Source: an uncultured Bacteroidales bacterium
GTDB taxonomy: Bacteria; Bacteroidota; Bacteroidia; Bacteroidales; P3
Length of the DNA stretch: 64,000 nucleotides
NCBI GenBank assembly: GCA_910586395.1
Contig: CAJUFX010000001.1
Span: forward strand, 8,416 to 72,415
Direction of reading: 5' to 3'
The notes beneath the pieces were generated by a model, which had not been told where the DNA came from, searched no databases, and saw only the letters and a program-made list of their open reading frames with translations. Within the stretch, counting starts at the first letter, position 1, and each line of letters begins with the position of its first letter. This document shows, one piece after another, positions 34,967-43,628 of the stretch. The translations under genes were made by a program, and so were the position numbers.

Positions 34967-35575
34967 ATGACCAGTTCTACGCCGGATGTATTTCGATTGG
35001 CACTCTTCGCCTCCGGAAACGGCACGAATGCCGAACGCATCGTCCTGTATTTCAAAGATAATCCGCGGTTCAAAATCGGCCCGGTCTTTTATAACCGCAA
35101 ACAGGCCTACGTGGCGGAACGCGCGGCCAGACTCGGCATAGAGGCCATCTATCTGCCGGACAGCCGGCTCAAAGAGCCGGATACCGTACTCGACCTTTTA
35201 CGGCAATACGGCATCACGCATATCGTACTGGCCGGCTACCTCAGCCTCATACCGGCTTATCTGACATCGGCTTATCCGCAACGTATCGTCAACATCCACC
35301 CCGCCCTATTGCCGGCCTACGGCGGCAAAGGCATGTACGGGCATCACGTGCATGAAGCCGTGGCCGCGGCCAAAGAAAAAGAGAGCGGCATCACGATCCA
35401 CCTCGTCAACGAGCACTACGACCGCGGCGACATCCTGTTCCAGGCCCGTTGCGCCTTGACGTCCGACGATTCTCCCGAACGCATAGCCGAAAAGGTGCAC
35501 GAGTTGGAATACCGCTATTTCCCGGAAGTCATCGAACGGTGGGCGTTGCAAACGTTGCCGCCTTTTCAAGCCTGA
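34967..35575 (+). CDS. purN: Phosphoribosylglycinamide formyltransferase
   Basis: Formylates GAR with 10-formyl-tetrahydrofolate in purine synthesis. The 202 residues from the ATG at 34967 (an in-frame TTG lies 6 bp earlier) have SGNGTNAERI at the start for the substrate phosphate, catalytic Asn and His in NIHPALLPAYGGKGMYG, and the catalytic aspartate in HYDRGDIL. The rnf genes follow 47 bp later without an obvious promoter, so read-through into them is possible. Confidence 0.95.
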   Translation: MTSSTPDVFRLALFASGNGTNAERIVLYFKDNPRFKIGPVFYNRKQAYVAERAARLGIEAIYLPDSRLKEPDTVLDLLRQYGITHIVLAGYLSLIPAYLTSAYPQRIVNIHPALLPAYGGKGMYGHHVHEAVAAAKEKESGITIHLVNEHYDRGDILFQARCALTSDDSPERIAEKVHELEYRYFPEVIERWALQTLPPFQA

Positions 35576-35622
35576 CAGATTCTTACCGACAATATAACGC
35601 TTACCGATATAATTAAACACGT

Positions 35623-36456
35623 ATGACGACGCTTCTCTATGCGGTGCTGCTCCTGGCGGCCACGGGGCTCATCGCGGCCGTGGTGCTCTATTTCATCGCC
35701 ATGAAATTCAAAGTGGAGGAAGATCCGCGCATCGACCTGGTGGTCGAACGGCTGCCGGGCGCCAATTGCGGCGCCTGCGGCAAGGCGGGCTGCCGCGATC
35801 TGGCCAAAGCTTTTGTCGAAAGCCAAGGCGAACCCGCTATCGTCTGCCCGGTCTGTTCGAACGAAGAATGGGCGGCCGTGGCGGAATTACTGGGATTGCA
35901 CGCGGACACCTGCGAAGTCAAGATTCCGGTCGTGCGCTGTCAAGGCGGTCGCTTGAACAGCATCCGCCAAACGACCTACGAAGGCTTTGAAAGCTGCGCC
36001 TATGCCCACAGCCTGCATGCCGGCGAGAACGGCTGCGGTTACGGTTGCCTCGGCTTGGGCGACTGCACGCGGGCCTGCTCGTTCCACTGCCTGAGCATGA
36101 ATCCCAAGACCGGCCTCCCCGAAGTCAACGAAGCCGCCTGCACGGCCTGCGGCGCCTGTGCCAAGGCCTGTCCGCGCGGCATCATCGAATTACGATACAA
36201 ACACGCGCACGAAGGCCGCATCTATGTAGGCTGCCATACGGAAGACAAAGGCGCCCTGGCCATGAAACACTGCCTGTCGGCCTGCATCGGCTGCGGCAAA
36301 TGCGCCCGAACCTGTCCGGCCAACGCCATTAAAGTGGAAAACAACCTGGCTTATATCGACTTCACGCGCTGCTCGCATTGCGGCGCCTGCGTGGATGTAT
36401 GCCCCAAACATGCCATCGTTTCGACACAGCCGTCGGAACCCGCGTCGTCCAACTAA
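35623..36456 (+). CDS. rnfB: Rnf complex subunit B (iron-sulfur protein)
   Basis: Electron-entry subunit of the Rnf ferredoxin:NAD+ oxidoreductase, an ion-pumping membrane complex. An N-terminal membrane anchor (about 5-27) is followed by a cysteine cluster at Cys49, 52, 57 and 75 (CGACGKAGC). Three ferredoxin-type 4Fe-4S motifs follow at 173-183 (CTACGACAKAC), 221-231 (CIGCGKCARTC) and 250-260 (CSHCGACVDVC). Further cysteines at about 125-152 may hold another cluster. First gene of rnfBCDGEA. Confidence 0.95.
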   Translation: MTTLLYAVLLLAATGLIAAVVLYFIAMKFKVEEDPRIDLVVERLPGANCGACGKAGCRDLAKAFVESQGEPAIVCPVCSNEEWAAVAELLGLHADTCEVKIPVVRCQGGRLNSIRQTTYEGFESCAYAHSLHAGENGCGYGCLGLGDCTRACSFHCLSMNPKTGLPEVNEAACTACGACAKACPRGIIELRYKHAHEGRIYVGCHTEDKGALAMKHCLSACIGCGKCARTCPANAIKVENNLAYIDFTRCSHCGACVDVCPKHAIVSTQPSEPASSN

Positions 36457-36471
36457 ATCCCGAAAACAGAC

Positions 36472-37809
36472 ATGAAGACATTTCATAAAGGCGGGGTCCA
36501 CCCGAACGACCATAAACTCAACGCGGACGCGCCCGCCCAGATCCTGACGTACGACGGCCCGCTCTGCATCATGGTCAGCCAGCATTTGGGCGCCCCATCC
36601 GTCCCCATCGTCAAAAGGGGCGACAAAGTGAAACGCGGCCAGCCGCTGACCGAAAACACGGCCTTTGTCGGTTCGGTCGTCCACGCGCCGGTATCGGGTT
36701 TGATCCAAAACGTATCCGAAGCCCCCGACACCGGCAATTTCGCGCGGCCGGCCATTTTCATACAGCCCGAAGGCGACGAAAGCGAAGATTTTATCGTGGA
36801 TGATCCGACGCTGAACCGTGAAATACGGCTCTCGCCCGGGGAAATCATCGAACGGATCAAGGCAATGGGCATCGTCGGATTGGGCGGCGCCTGCTTCCCG
36901 ACCCATGTCAAACTGTCGATACCGAAAGACTGCAAGGCCGAATACCTGCTGATCAACGGCGTGGAATGCGAACCGTTCCTCATCGACGACTACCGCCTGA
37001 TGTTGGACAAACCCGACGAAATCCTCGTCGGCATCCACATCCTGATGAAAGCCCTGTCGGTTCAAAAGGCCATCATCGGCATAGAGGCCAACAAACCGAA
37101 AGCGATCGCGCTGCTCAAAGAGAAAGCGGCGGCTTATGCCGGCATCACGGTGGAAGCCCTCAAAATGAAATATCCGCAAGGCGCCGAGAAGCAATTGGTC
37201 AAAGCACTCACCGGCCGCGAAGTACCGTCCGGCAAACTGCCGGTTCACGCGGGTTGCGTCATACAGAACGTGGGGACCTGCTTTGCCGTTTACGAAGCCG
37301 TGCAAAAGCACAAACCCCTGACCGAAAGATTGGTGACGGTAACGGGCCCCTGTGTGGAAAGCCCACGCAACTTTTGGGTCAAAATCGGGACGCCGGTCAG
37401 CGCGCTCGTGGAGGCCTGCGGCGGCCTGCCTGAAAATACGGGCAAAATCGTCGCGGGCGGCCCGATGATGGGCAAGGCGTTGCCGCATCTAAACCTGCCC
37501 GTAACGAAAGGCCTTTCCGCCCTGCTGTTGCTGCCGGAAGAACAGGCGCACCGCCGCGCCGCCGAACACTGCATCCGTTGCGGCAAATGCGTGGAAGCCT
37601 GCCCGATGGGACTGGAACCTTATCTGCTACACGCCGCCGTCCGCAACCAACGCATGGACTTGTGCGAACGGCACCATATCACCGACTGCATCGAATGCGG
37701 CTGCTGTCAATACACCTGCCCCTCGTTCCGGCCGTTGCTGGACACGCTCCGCCTCGGCAAGTCAAAAGTCAATCAAATCATTAGAAACCGTAATACCCCC
37801 CATCAATAA
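36472..37809 (+). CDS. rnfC: Rnf complex subunit C
   Basis: Peripheral NADH/flavin and iron-sulfur subunit of the Rnf complex. The 445 residues show an FHKGGVHP start, an NADH-dehydrogenase-like flavin region (GLGGACFPTHVKL near 137 and GVECEPFLIDD), and two 4Fe-4S motifs near the C-terminus (Cys367-x2-Cys-x2-Cys-x3-Cys377 and Cys406 to Cys416). Its stop overlaps the rnfD start by one base. Confidence 0.96.
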   Translation: MKTFHKGGVHPNDHKLNADAPAQILTYDGPLCIMVSQHLGAPSVPIVKRGDKVKRGQPLTENTAFVGSVVHAPVSGLIQNVSEAPDTGNFARPAIFIQPEGDESEDFIVDDPTLNREIRLSPGEIIERIKAMGIVGLGGACFPTHVKLSIPKDCKAEYLLINGVECEPFLIDDYRLMLDKPDEILVGIHILMKALSVQKAIIGIEANKPKAIALLKEKAAAYAGITVEALKMKYPQGAEKQLVKALTGREVPSGKLPVHAGCVIQNVGTCFAVYEAVQKHKPLTERLVTVTGPCVESPRNFWVKIGTPVSALVEACGGLPENTGKIVAGGPMMGKALPHLNLPVTKGLSALLLLPEEQAHRRAAEHCIRCGKCVEACPMGLEPYLLHAAVRNQRMDLCERHHITDCIECGCCQYTCPSFRPLLDTLRLGKSKVNQIIRNRNTPHQ

Positions 37810-38864
37810 TGCCGGCCGAACAATCCGTTTCCCCTAAAATGATCGTATCCGGGTCGCCGCACATCCACGGTCCCGAGAGCGTTTCCAAAATCATGTGGGG
37901 CGTCGTCATCGCCCTCCTGCCCGCCTTGGCGGTCTCCATTTATTATTTCGGCCTGCCGGCCCTGCGGACGGTTCTCGTCAGTACGGCGACCTGCGTGGCC
38001 TTGGAATGGCTCATCCAGCGTTTCCTATTCAAAAAGCCCGGCTCGTTGCAAGACGGCTCGGCCGTCATAACGGGCCTATTGCTCGCCTTCAACCTGCCGG
38101 CCACGCTGCCGTGGTGGATGACCGTCATCGGCGCGACGGCGGCTATCGGTCTGGCCAAAATGGCCTACGGCGGTTTGGGCAACAATCCGTTCAACCCGGC
38201 CTTGGTCGGCCGCGTTTTCCTGTTGATTTCATTTCCCGTCGCCATGACGACCTGGCCGCAACCGCAGCCGATGTTCGGCACCGCGCCCGCCGGACAACCG
38301 GCCGTGGAAATCGGCGCGGCAACCGAATTGGCCGCCGACGCGCTGACCGGCCCGACACCGCTCGGCGTCATCAAAGAGGGGCTGCAACAAGGCCTCACCA
38401 TCGACGAAAGCCTTAAAAGCCTCGGCCTCTCGCCCGTGGAAATGCTGACCGGCCAACGCGCCGGTTCACTCGGCGAAGTATCGGTGTTGGCCATCCTGCT
38501 CGGCGGCTTGTTCCTGCTATGGCGGCGCATCATCACCTGGCATATTCCGGCGGCTTTCCTCGGCTCGGCTTTCGTGTTCGCGGCCATCCTGCACGCCGCC
38601 GCCCCGCAGGCGTTCCCGCCGCCCGGGTTCAGCCTCCTCTCCGGCGGCATCATGCTCGGCGCGTTCTTCATGGCCACCGACATGGTGACTTCGCCCATGA
38701 CGCCCTGGGGCAAAATCATCTTCGGCCTCGGTTGCGGCCTGCTGACGATTCTGATCCGCAACTTCGGCGCCTATCCGGAAGGTGTATCGTTCGCCATTTT
38801 GATCATGAACGCGTTCGTACCGCTCATCAACCGCGGCTTCAAACCCAAACGTTACGGCTGCTGA
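37809..38864 (+). CDS. rnfD: Rnf complex subunit D
   Basis: Integral membrane subunit homologous to NqrB, with about nine to ten helices in 351 residues. A flavin is covalently attached to a threonine in the family; Thr183 within DALTGPTPLG is the likely site. It contains the ion-translocation part with RnfA and RnfE. Adjacent to rnfG in the operon. Confidence 0.95.
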   Translation: MPAEQSVSPKMIVSGSPHIHGPESVSKIMWGVVIALLPALAVSIYYFGLPALRTVLVSTATCVALEWLIQRFLFKKPGSLQDGSAVITGLLLAFNLPATLPWWMTVIGATAAIGLAKMAYGGLGNNPFNPALVGRVFLLISFPVAMTTWPQPQPMFGTAPAGQPAVEIGAATELAADALTGPTPLGVIKEGLQQGLTIDESLKSLGLSPVEMLTGQRAGSLGEVSVLAILLGGLFLLWRRIITWHIPAAFLGSAFVFAAILHAAAPQAFPPPGFSLLSGGIMLGAFFMATDMVTSPMTPWGKIIFGLGCGLLTILIRNFGAYPEGVSFAILIMNAFVPLINRGFKPKRYGC

Positions 38865-38880
38865 ACGCCCGCCTAGACCA

Positions 38881-39519
38881 ATGACTATGAAAAAGAAAGC
38901 TTCGACCCTCAAGAATATGATCGTGAGCCTGCTCGGCGTCACAATCCTCTCCGGCGGCTGTGTCGGCGGCCTGTACCTGATGACGCGCGCCCAGATAGCG
39001 CAAGCGGAAAAAGAGAAACAGGAACAAGCGATACGGGATGTATTGCCGGACTTCGACCGTCTGGAAACGGTACAGATGGAAGCGCCGGACGGCAGCGGCA
39101 TGCTGACGGCTTACAGGGCTTACCGCCAGGACGTGCCGGTCGGCACGGCGGTTCAGACCTTTACCAGAACCGGGTTCGCCGGCGAAATACGGCTGATGGC
39201 CGGTTTTCTGCCCGACGGTAGGCTCTGCCGCGTACAGGTGTTGCAACACGCCGAAACGCCGGGTTTGGGCTCCAAGATGACCGAGCCGAAATTCGCCGGC
39301 CAATTCGAGAACCGCCATCCGAAGACGTTTCGGTTGCGCGTGAAGAAAGACGGCGGCGACGTGGACGCGATTACGGCGGCCACGATCAGTTCCCGCGCCT
39401 ACTGCGACGCATTGGAACGCGCGTCCAACACCTTGGCCGCCCACAATCCAATGGCCGAAAAACCAGACTCAAACGACGTTTCAGACAACACTTTACCGGA
39501 AGGAGGCTCCCATGAATAA
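38881..39519 (+). CDS. rnfG: Rnf complex subunit G (flavoprotein)
   Basis: 212 residues with one N-terminal membrane helix (about 12-34) and a periplasmic FMN-binding domain. The covalent FMN motif S/T-x-A-T-x-S/T appears as TAATIS, with Thr168 the expected attachment residue. The start could be the ATG at 38881 or the one at 38887. Its 3' end overlaps rnfE by 8 bp. Confidence 0.94.
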   Translation: MTMKKKASTLKNMIVSLLGVTILSGGCVGGLYLMTRAQIAQAEKEKQEQAIRDVLPDFDRLETVQMEAPDGSGMLTAYRAYRQDVPVGTAVQTFTRTGFAGEIRLMAGFLPDGRLCRVQVLQHAETPGLGSKMTEPKFAGQFENRHPKTFRLRVKKDGGDVDAITAATISSRAYCDALERASNTLAAHNPMAEKPDSNDVSDNTLPEGGSHE

Positions 39520-40132
39520 ATCCCCTTATTGGAAAATCTTCAGCAACGGGCTGTTTACGGCCAACCCCGTCTTCGCGCTGCTGCTCGGCATGTGTCCGAC
39601 GCTCGGCGTCACCTCCTCGGCCATCAACGGCCTCGGCATGGGACTCGCCACGACTTTCGTGCTGATTCTGTCCAACATCATCATCTCGCTCGTCAAATAT
39701 CAGATTCCCGACAAGGTGCGGATTCCGTGCTTCATCGTCATCATCGCCTCGTTCGTCACGATGGTGGAACTGCTGATGAAAGCCTACGTACCGGCCCTCT
39801 ACGCCCAATTGGGGCTGTTCATCCCGCTCATCGTCGTGAACTGCCTCGTATTGGGACGCGCCGAAGCCTTTGCCGCCAAAAACAACGTGTTCCGCTCGTT
39901 TTTAGACGGAGCCGGCATGGGTTTGGGCTTCACACTCGCGCTGACGTTGCTCGGCGCGGTGCGCGAACTGCTTGGCAGCGGCGCGATATTCGGACGGAAA
40001 TTCATCGCGCCGGAAGCCGACGGCATCCTGATTTTCGTCCTCGCTCCGGGCGCCTTCTTCGCGTTGGGCCTGCTCATCGCCCTCATCCGCGCCTTGCAAA
40101 ACTCCGCCCGAAAAACCGCTAAATCCCGCTAA
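39512..40132 (+). CDS. rnfE: Rnf complex subunit E
   Basis: Six-helix membrane subunit (206 residues) homologous to NqrD. It shows the conserved opening NPVFALLLGMCPTLGVTSSA and the second inverted half beginning LGLFIPLIVVNCLVLGRAEA, which binds a cluster or ion at the subunit interface with RnfA. Overlaps rnfG upstream; rnfA follows after 12 bp. Confidence 0.96.
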   Translation: MNKSPYWKIFSNGLFTANPVFALLLGMCPTLGVTSSAINGLGMGLATTFVLILSNIIISLVKYQIPDKVRIPCFIVIIASFVTMVELLMKAYVPALYAQLGLFIPLIVVNCLVLGRAEAFAAKNNVFRSFLDGAGMGLGFTLALTLLGAVRELLGSGAIFGRKFIAPEADGILIFVLAPGAFFALGLLIALIRALQNSARKTAKSR

Positions 40133-40144
40133 TATTCAGATATC

Positions 40145-40717
40145 ATGGAATACATACTGCTCATCATAGGCGCCGTTTTCGTCAACAATATCGTTTTGGC
40201 GCAGACCCTCGGCATCTGCCCGTTCCTCGGGGTCTCCAACAAATTGTCCTCCTCGGTCGGCATGGGCGCCGCCGTCGTGTTCGTCATCACGCTCGCCACG
40301 GTCGTCACCTATTTGATCAACCGCTACCTGCTCGTGCCGTTGGAATTAGGTTTCCTGCAAACCATCGCCTACATCCTCGTCATCGCGGCCCTCGTACAGA
40401 TGGTGGAAATCGTGCTGAAAAAAGTCAGCCCCGCGCTCTATCAGGCCTTGGGCATCTTCTTGCCGTTGATTACGACGAACTGCGCCGTCTTGGGCGTCGC
40501 CATCCTCGTCGTGCAGAAAGAATTCAATCTGCTGGAAAGCACGGTTTTCGCGTTCGCTTCCGCCTTGGGCTTCATGCTCGCGCTGTTGATTTTCGCCGGC
40601 CTGCGCGAGGATCTGGAACTCGTGGACGTACCTGAAACGATGAAAGGCGCGCCGATCGCGATGATCACGGCCGGCATTCTGGCCATTGCGTTCATGGGCT
40701 TCGCCGGATTGGTTTAA
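40145..40717 (+). CDS. rnfA: Rnf complex subunit A
   Basis: Six-helix membrane subunit (190 residues) homologous to NqrE and paired with RnfE. Signatures are NNIVLAQTLGICPFLGVSNK and the second-half LPLITTNCAVLGVAIL. Last gene of rnfBCDGEA, a complete six-subunit set. The complex would couple ferredoxin oxidation by NAD+ to Na+ or H+ export. Confidence 0.96.
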   Translation: MEYILLIIGAVFVNNIVLAQTLGICPFLGVSNKLSSSVGMGAAVVFVITLATVVTYLINRYLLVPLELGFLQTIAYILVIAALVQMVEIVLKKVSPALYQALGIFLPLITTNCAVLGVAILVVQKEFNLLESTVFAFASALGFMLALLIFAGLREDLELVDVPETMKGAPIAMITAGILAIAFMGFAGLV

Positions 40718-40740
40718 TTGGTTTTATTTACTTATTTTTG
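40709..40740 (+). promoter_or_regulatory. Promoter of carbamate kinase (and perhaps OTC)
   Basis: TTG at 40709-40711, inside the rnfA 3' end, then 21 bp and TATTTTTG at 40733-40740. The start codon at 40814 follows 73 bp downstream. Confidence 0.65.
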
Positions 40741-40813
40741 TGGCCTTTTCCGTCTCTTGGCTATCTTTTGCACGATGGAAAAACGCATTGAAAAACAAAA
40801 CACTATCATTCCT

Positions 40814-41752
40814 ATGAAAAAATTAGCCGTTGTGGCTTTTGGCGGCAACGCCCTCCTCAAAAGCGGTCAGAAAGGCACGTTCAACGAACAGGTGCAAAAT
40901 GTAAGCGATACTTGCAAAGCCTTATTGCCGTTGATTCAACAGGGCTACAACCTTGTCATAGGTCATGGCAACGGCCCGCAGGTCGGCAACGTGATGCTGC
41001 AACACGAAGCGGGCAAACAGGTCTTCGGTCTGGAGGCCATGCCGATGGACTTCTGCGTGGCGGAAACCCAAGGTTCCATCGGTTATCTGATTGAACTCTG
41101 CCTGTTCAACGAAATGCTGAAAGCCGGCCTGAACCGTCAGGTCGTGACGCTCTTGACGCAGGTTTTGGTCAGCGAGGACGACAAGGCGTTCGCCAATCCG
41201 ACCAAACCCGTAGGCCCCTACTATTCGAAAGAAGAGGCCGACCGTTACAGCCAAGCCACAGGGGCCATTTTCAAGGAAGACCCCAAGGGCAACGGATGGC
41301 GTAAGGTGGTTCCCTCCCCGACGCCCATGGATATCAACCATCTGGAAATGATTGAGGCGGCCGTACAGGCCGGTCATATCGTCGTGACCGTGGGCGGCGG
41401 CGGCATCCCCGTCATCCGGGAAGGCGACCGTTTCACGGGCATCGAAGCCGTTATCGACAAAGATCTGGCCTCGGCCCTGACCGCCGTCAAAATCAAAGCC
41501 GACGAATTCTACATTCTGACCGACGTGCCCAAAGTGTATGTCAACTTCCGCAAACCAGGCGAAAAAGCCTTGGATACGATTACCGTAGCGGAGGCCCGCC
41601 AATATCTGGCCGAAGGTCAGTTTGCCGAAGGCTCGATGGCCCCCAAGGTGCGTGCGGCGATTTTCTTTGTGGAAAACGGCGGCAAGGAATGTATCATTAC
41701 CGAAGCCGGCGAATTGGGCAAAGCCGACGCCGGCACGCGTATCGTGGCCTAA
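40814..41752 (+). CDS. arcC: Carbamate kinase
   Basis: Makes ATP and carbamate from carbamoyl phosphate and ADP, the last step of arginine/citrulline fermentation. The 312 residues start with VVAFGGNALL and contain GHGNGPQVGN, PMDFCVAETQGSIGY and GGGGIPV, all amino-acid-kinase-family signatures typical of ArcC. The ATG at 40814 is used because the 32 preceding residues of the frame overlap the promoter and are not conserved. It is followed 63 bp later by ornithine carbamoyltransferase. Confidence 0.96.
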   Translation: MKKLAVVAFGGNALLKSGQKGTFNEQVQNVSDTCKALLPLIQQGYNLVIGHGNGPQVGNVMLQHEAGKQVFGLEAMPMDFCVAETQGSIGYLIELCLFNEMLKAGLNRQVVTLLTQVLVSEDDKAFANPTKPVGPYYSKEEADRYSQATGAIFKEDPKGNGWRKVVPSPTPMDINHLEMIEAAVQAGHIVVTVGGGGIPVIREGDRFTGIEAVIDKDLASALTAVKIKADEFYILTDVPKVYVNFRKPGEKALDTITVAEARQYLAEGQFAEGSMAPKVRAAIFFVENGGKECIITEAGELGKADAGTRIVA

Positions 41753-41815
41753 GCTGCGGCACATCCGCCCGACAGCGGAGACAAAACGAATACAAAACTT
41801 TAAATCAATACTAAA

Positions 41816-42817
41816 ATGGCTTTCAATCTCAGAAACCGCAGCTTTTTGAAGTTGCTGGACTTCACGCCGAAAGAAATCGGCTATTTGCTGGACTTGGCCG
41901 CCCAACTCAAACAGGCCAAATACACGGGTACCGAAACCCAAACGCTGAAAGGCAAAAACATCGTGTTGCTGTTTGAAAAAGACTCGACGCGTACGCGCTG
42001 CTCTTTCGAAGTCGCCGCCTTGGATCAGGGCGCGCACGTCACGTACCTGGGACCTTCCGGCTCGCAGATGGGCAAGAAGGAATCGATGAAGGATACGGCC
42101 CGCGTTTTGGGTCGCATCTACGACGGCATCGAATACCGCGGCTATGCCCAGTCCACGGTCGAAACCCTGGCCGAATATGCCGGCGTACCGGTATGGAACG
42201 GTTTGACGAACGAATTTCACCCGACGCAGATCCTCGCCGACTTCCTGACCATGCGCGAACACTGCGACAAGCCCTTGCATCAGGTGGCGTTCGCCTACCT
42301 CGGCGATGCGCGCAACAACATGGGCAACTCCCTCATGGTGGGTGCCGCCAAGATGGGCATGGACTTCCGCGCCGTGGCTCCGAAAGCCTGCTGGCCGGAA
42401 GAATCGCTGGTTAAGGAATGCAAGAAGATCGCCAAAGAAACGGGCGCCAAAATCACGCTGACCGAAAAGGTGAACGAAGGCGTCAAGGGCGTGGACTTCC
42501 TCTACACCGACGTATGGGTTTCGATGGGTGAACCCGAAGCCGTTTGGGCCGAACGCATCAAACTGCTCAAGCCGTATCAGATCAACGCCGCCGTGGTTAA
42601 AGCGACGGGCAATCCGAACGTTAAGTTCATGCACTGCCTCCCGGCTTTCCACAACTTGGAAACGGCCGTCGGTCAGGACATCTACAAGAAATTCAAACTC
42701 AACGGTCTGGAAGTGACCGAAGACGTATTCGAATCGCCGAGAAGCGTGGTGTTCGACGAAGCTGAAAACCGTCTGCACACGATCAAGGCCGTCATGGTGG
42801 CGACGCTCGGCAAATAA
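41816..42817 (+). CDS. Ornithine carbamoyltransferase
   Basis: Interconverts ornithine plus carbamoyl phosphate and citrulline. The 333 residues have the carbamoyl-phosphate site STRTR at 57-61 and the HPTQ motif. The ornithine-specific HCLPAFH signature near 270-276 rules out the N-acetylornithine or aspartate enzymes. Because it directly follows carbamate kinase, a catabolic role (ArcB-like, citrulline to ATP) is likely, but an anabolic ArgF role is not excluded. A strong terminator follows. Confidence 0.95.
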   Translation: MAFNLRNRSFLKLLDFTPKEIGYLLDLAAQLKQAKYTGTETQTLKGKNIVLLFEKDSTRTRCSFEVAALDQGAHVTYLGPSGSQMGKKESMKDTARVLGRIYDGIEYRGYAQSTVETLAEYAGVPVWNGLTNEFHPTQILADFLTMREHCDKPLHQVAFAYLGDARNNMGNSLMVGAAKMGMDFRAVAPKACWPEESLVKECKKIAKETGAKITLTEKVNEGVKGVDFLYTDVWVSMGEPEAVWAERIKLLKPYQINAAVVKATGNPNVKFMHCLPAFHNLETAVGQDIYKKFKLNGLEVTEDVFESPRSVVFDEAENRLHTIKAVMVATLGK

Positions 42818-42841
42818 GCCGCAGCGACTATCCGCACAACG

Positions 42842-42875
42842 AAAAAAGCCGTCCCGATGGGACGGCTTTTTTTTT
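42842..42875. terminator. Bidirectional terminator between OTC and yggS
   Basis: aaaaaagccgtccc pairs perfectly with gggacggctttttt around a three-base loop, with A- and T-runs on the two sides. It serves the plus-strand arginine genes and the minus-strand ruvX-yggS unit. Confidence 0.92.
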
Positions 42876-42941
42876 GACCTACGCTGCGAAGATCACACAG
42901 ACAGACGCCTCATTTGGCACGTGTATGCTACACATCCCCCG

Positions 42942-43628
42942 CTACACATAGACCCGCGGCCCGAATATCTTGCTGCCGACGCGGACCAACGTGCTTCCCG
43001 CCGCCACCGCCAACGGATAATCGTCGCTCATGCCCATCGAGACTTCCTTGAAATGATCGGCCGTCGCGAAATAACGCGCTTTCAACAGTTCGAAATACTG
43101 TTTCAATCGGGCGAACTCGCCGCTTACCTGCGCCGCATCGTCCGTAAACGTCGCCATGCCCATGACGCCGTCTATGCGCACATGCTGCAAGGCAGCGTAA
43201 CGCGCGCTCTGCAACAAGGCCTCGGCCTCGGCGAAGTCCAGGCCGAACTTGGTCTCTTCTGCCGCGATATGGAACTGCAACAAACACGGAATAACCCGTT
43301 TGTTTTTCTGCGCTTGCTTATCGACGGCTTCGAGTAAGTCCAGACTGTCAATGCTGTGGATCAACGAGACGAATGGCGCGATATACTTGATTTTGTTGGT
43401 CTGAAGATGCCCGATGAAATGCCATTGGATGTCTTTCGGCAACGCCTGATATTTGTCGCGCAGTTCCAACGCCTTGTTCTCGCCGAACACGCGCTGTCCG
43501 GCCTCGTAAGCCCATTCGATATACGCCATCGGCTTGGTCTTGGAAACCGCCACCAACCGGACCGTTTCCGGCAAGGAGGCGGCTACCCGCCGCAAATTCT
43601 CCGCTATATCGTCCTTGACCGCATTCAT
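42942..43628 (-). CDS. yggS: YggS-family PLP-binding protein (PLPBP)
   Basis: 228-residue TIM-barrel protein that binds pyridoxal phosphate and maintains PLP and amino-acid homeostasis. The PLP lysine is in LVAVSKTKP; GHLQTNKIKYI and GMATF (or SMGMSDDYPLA) are further family motifs. It overlaps ribF by 4 bp (ATGA) and is the last gene of the ruvX-to-yggS unit. Confidence 0.94.
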   Translation of the reverse strand: MNAVKDDIAENLRRVAASLPETVRLVAVSKTKPMAYIEWAYEAGQRVFGENKALELRDKYQALPKDIQWHFIGHLQTNKIKYIAPFVSLIHSIDSLDLLEAVDKQAQKNKRVIPCLLQFHIAAEETKFGLDFAEAEALLQSARYAALQHVRIDGVMGMATFTDDAAQVSGEFARLKQYFELLKARYFATADHFKEVSMGMSDDYPLAVAAGSTLVRVGSKIFGPRVYV

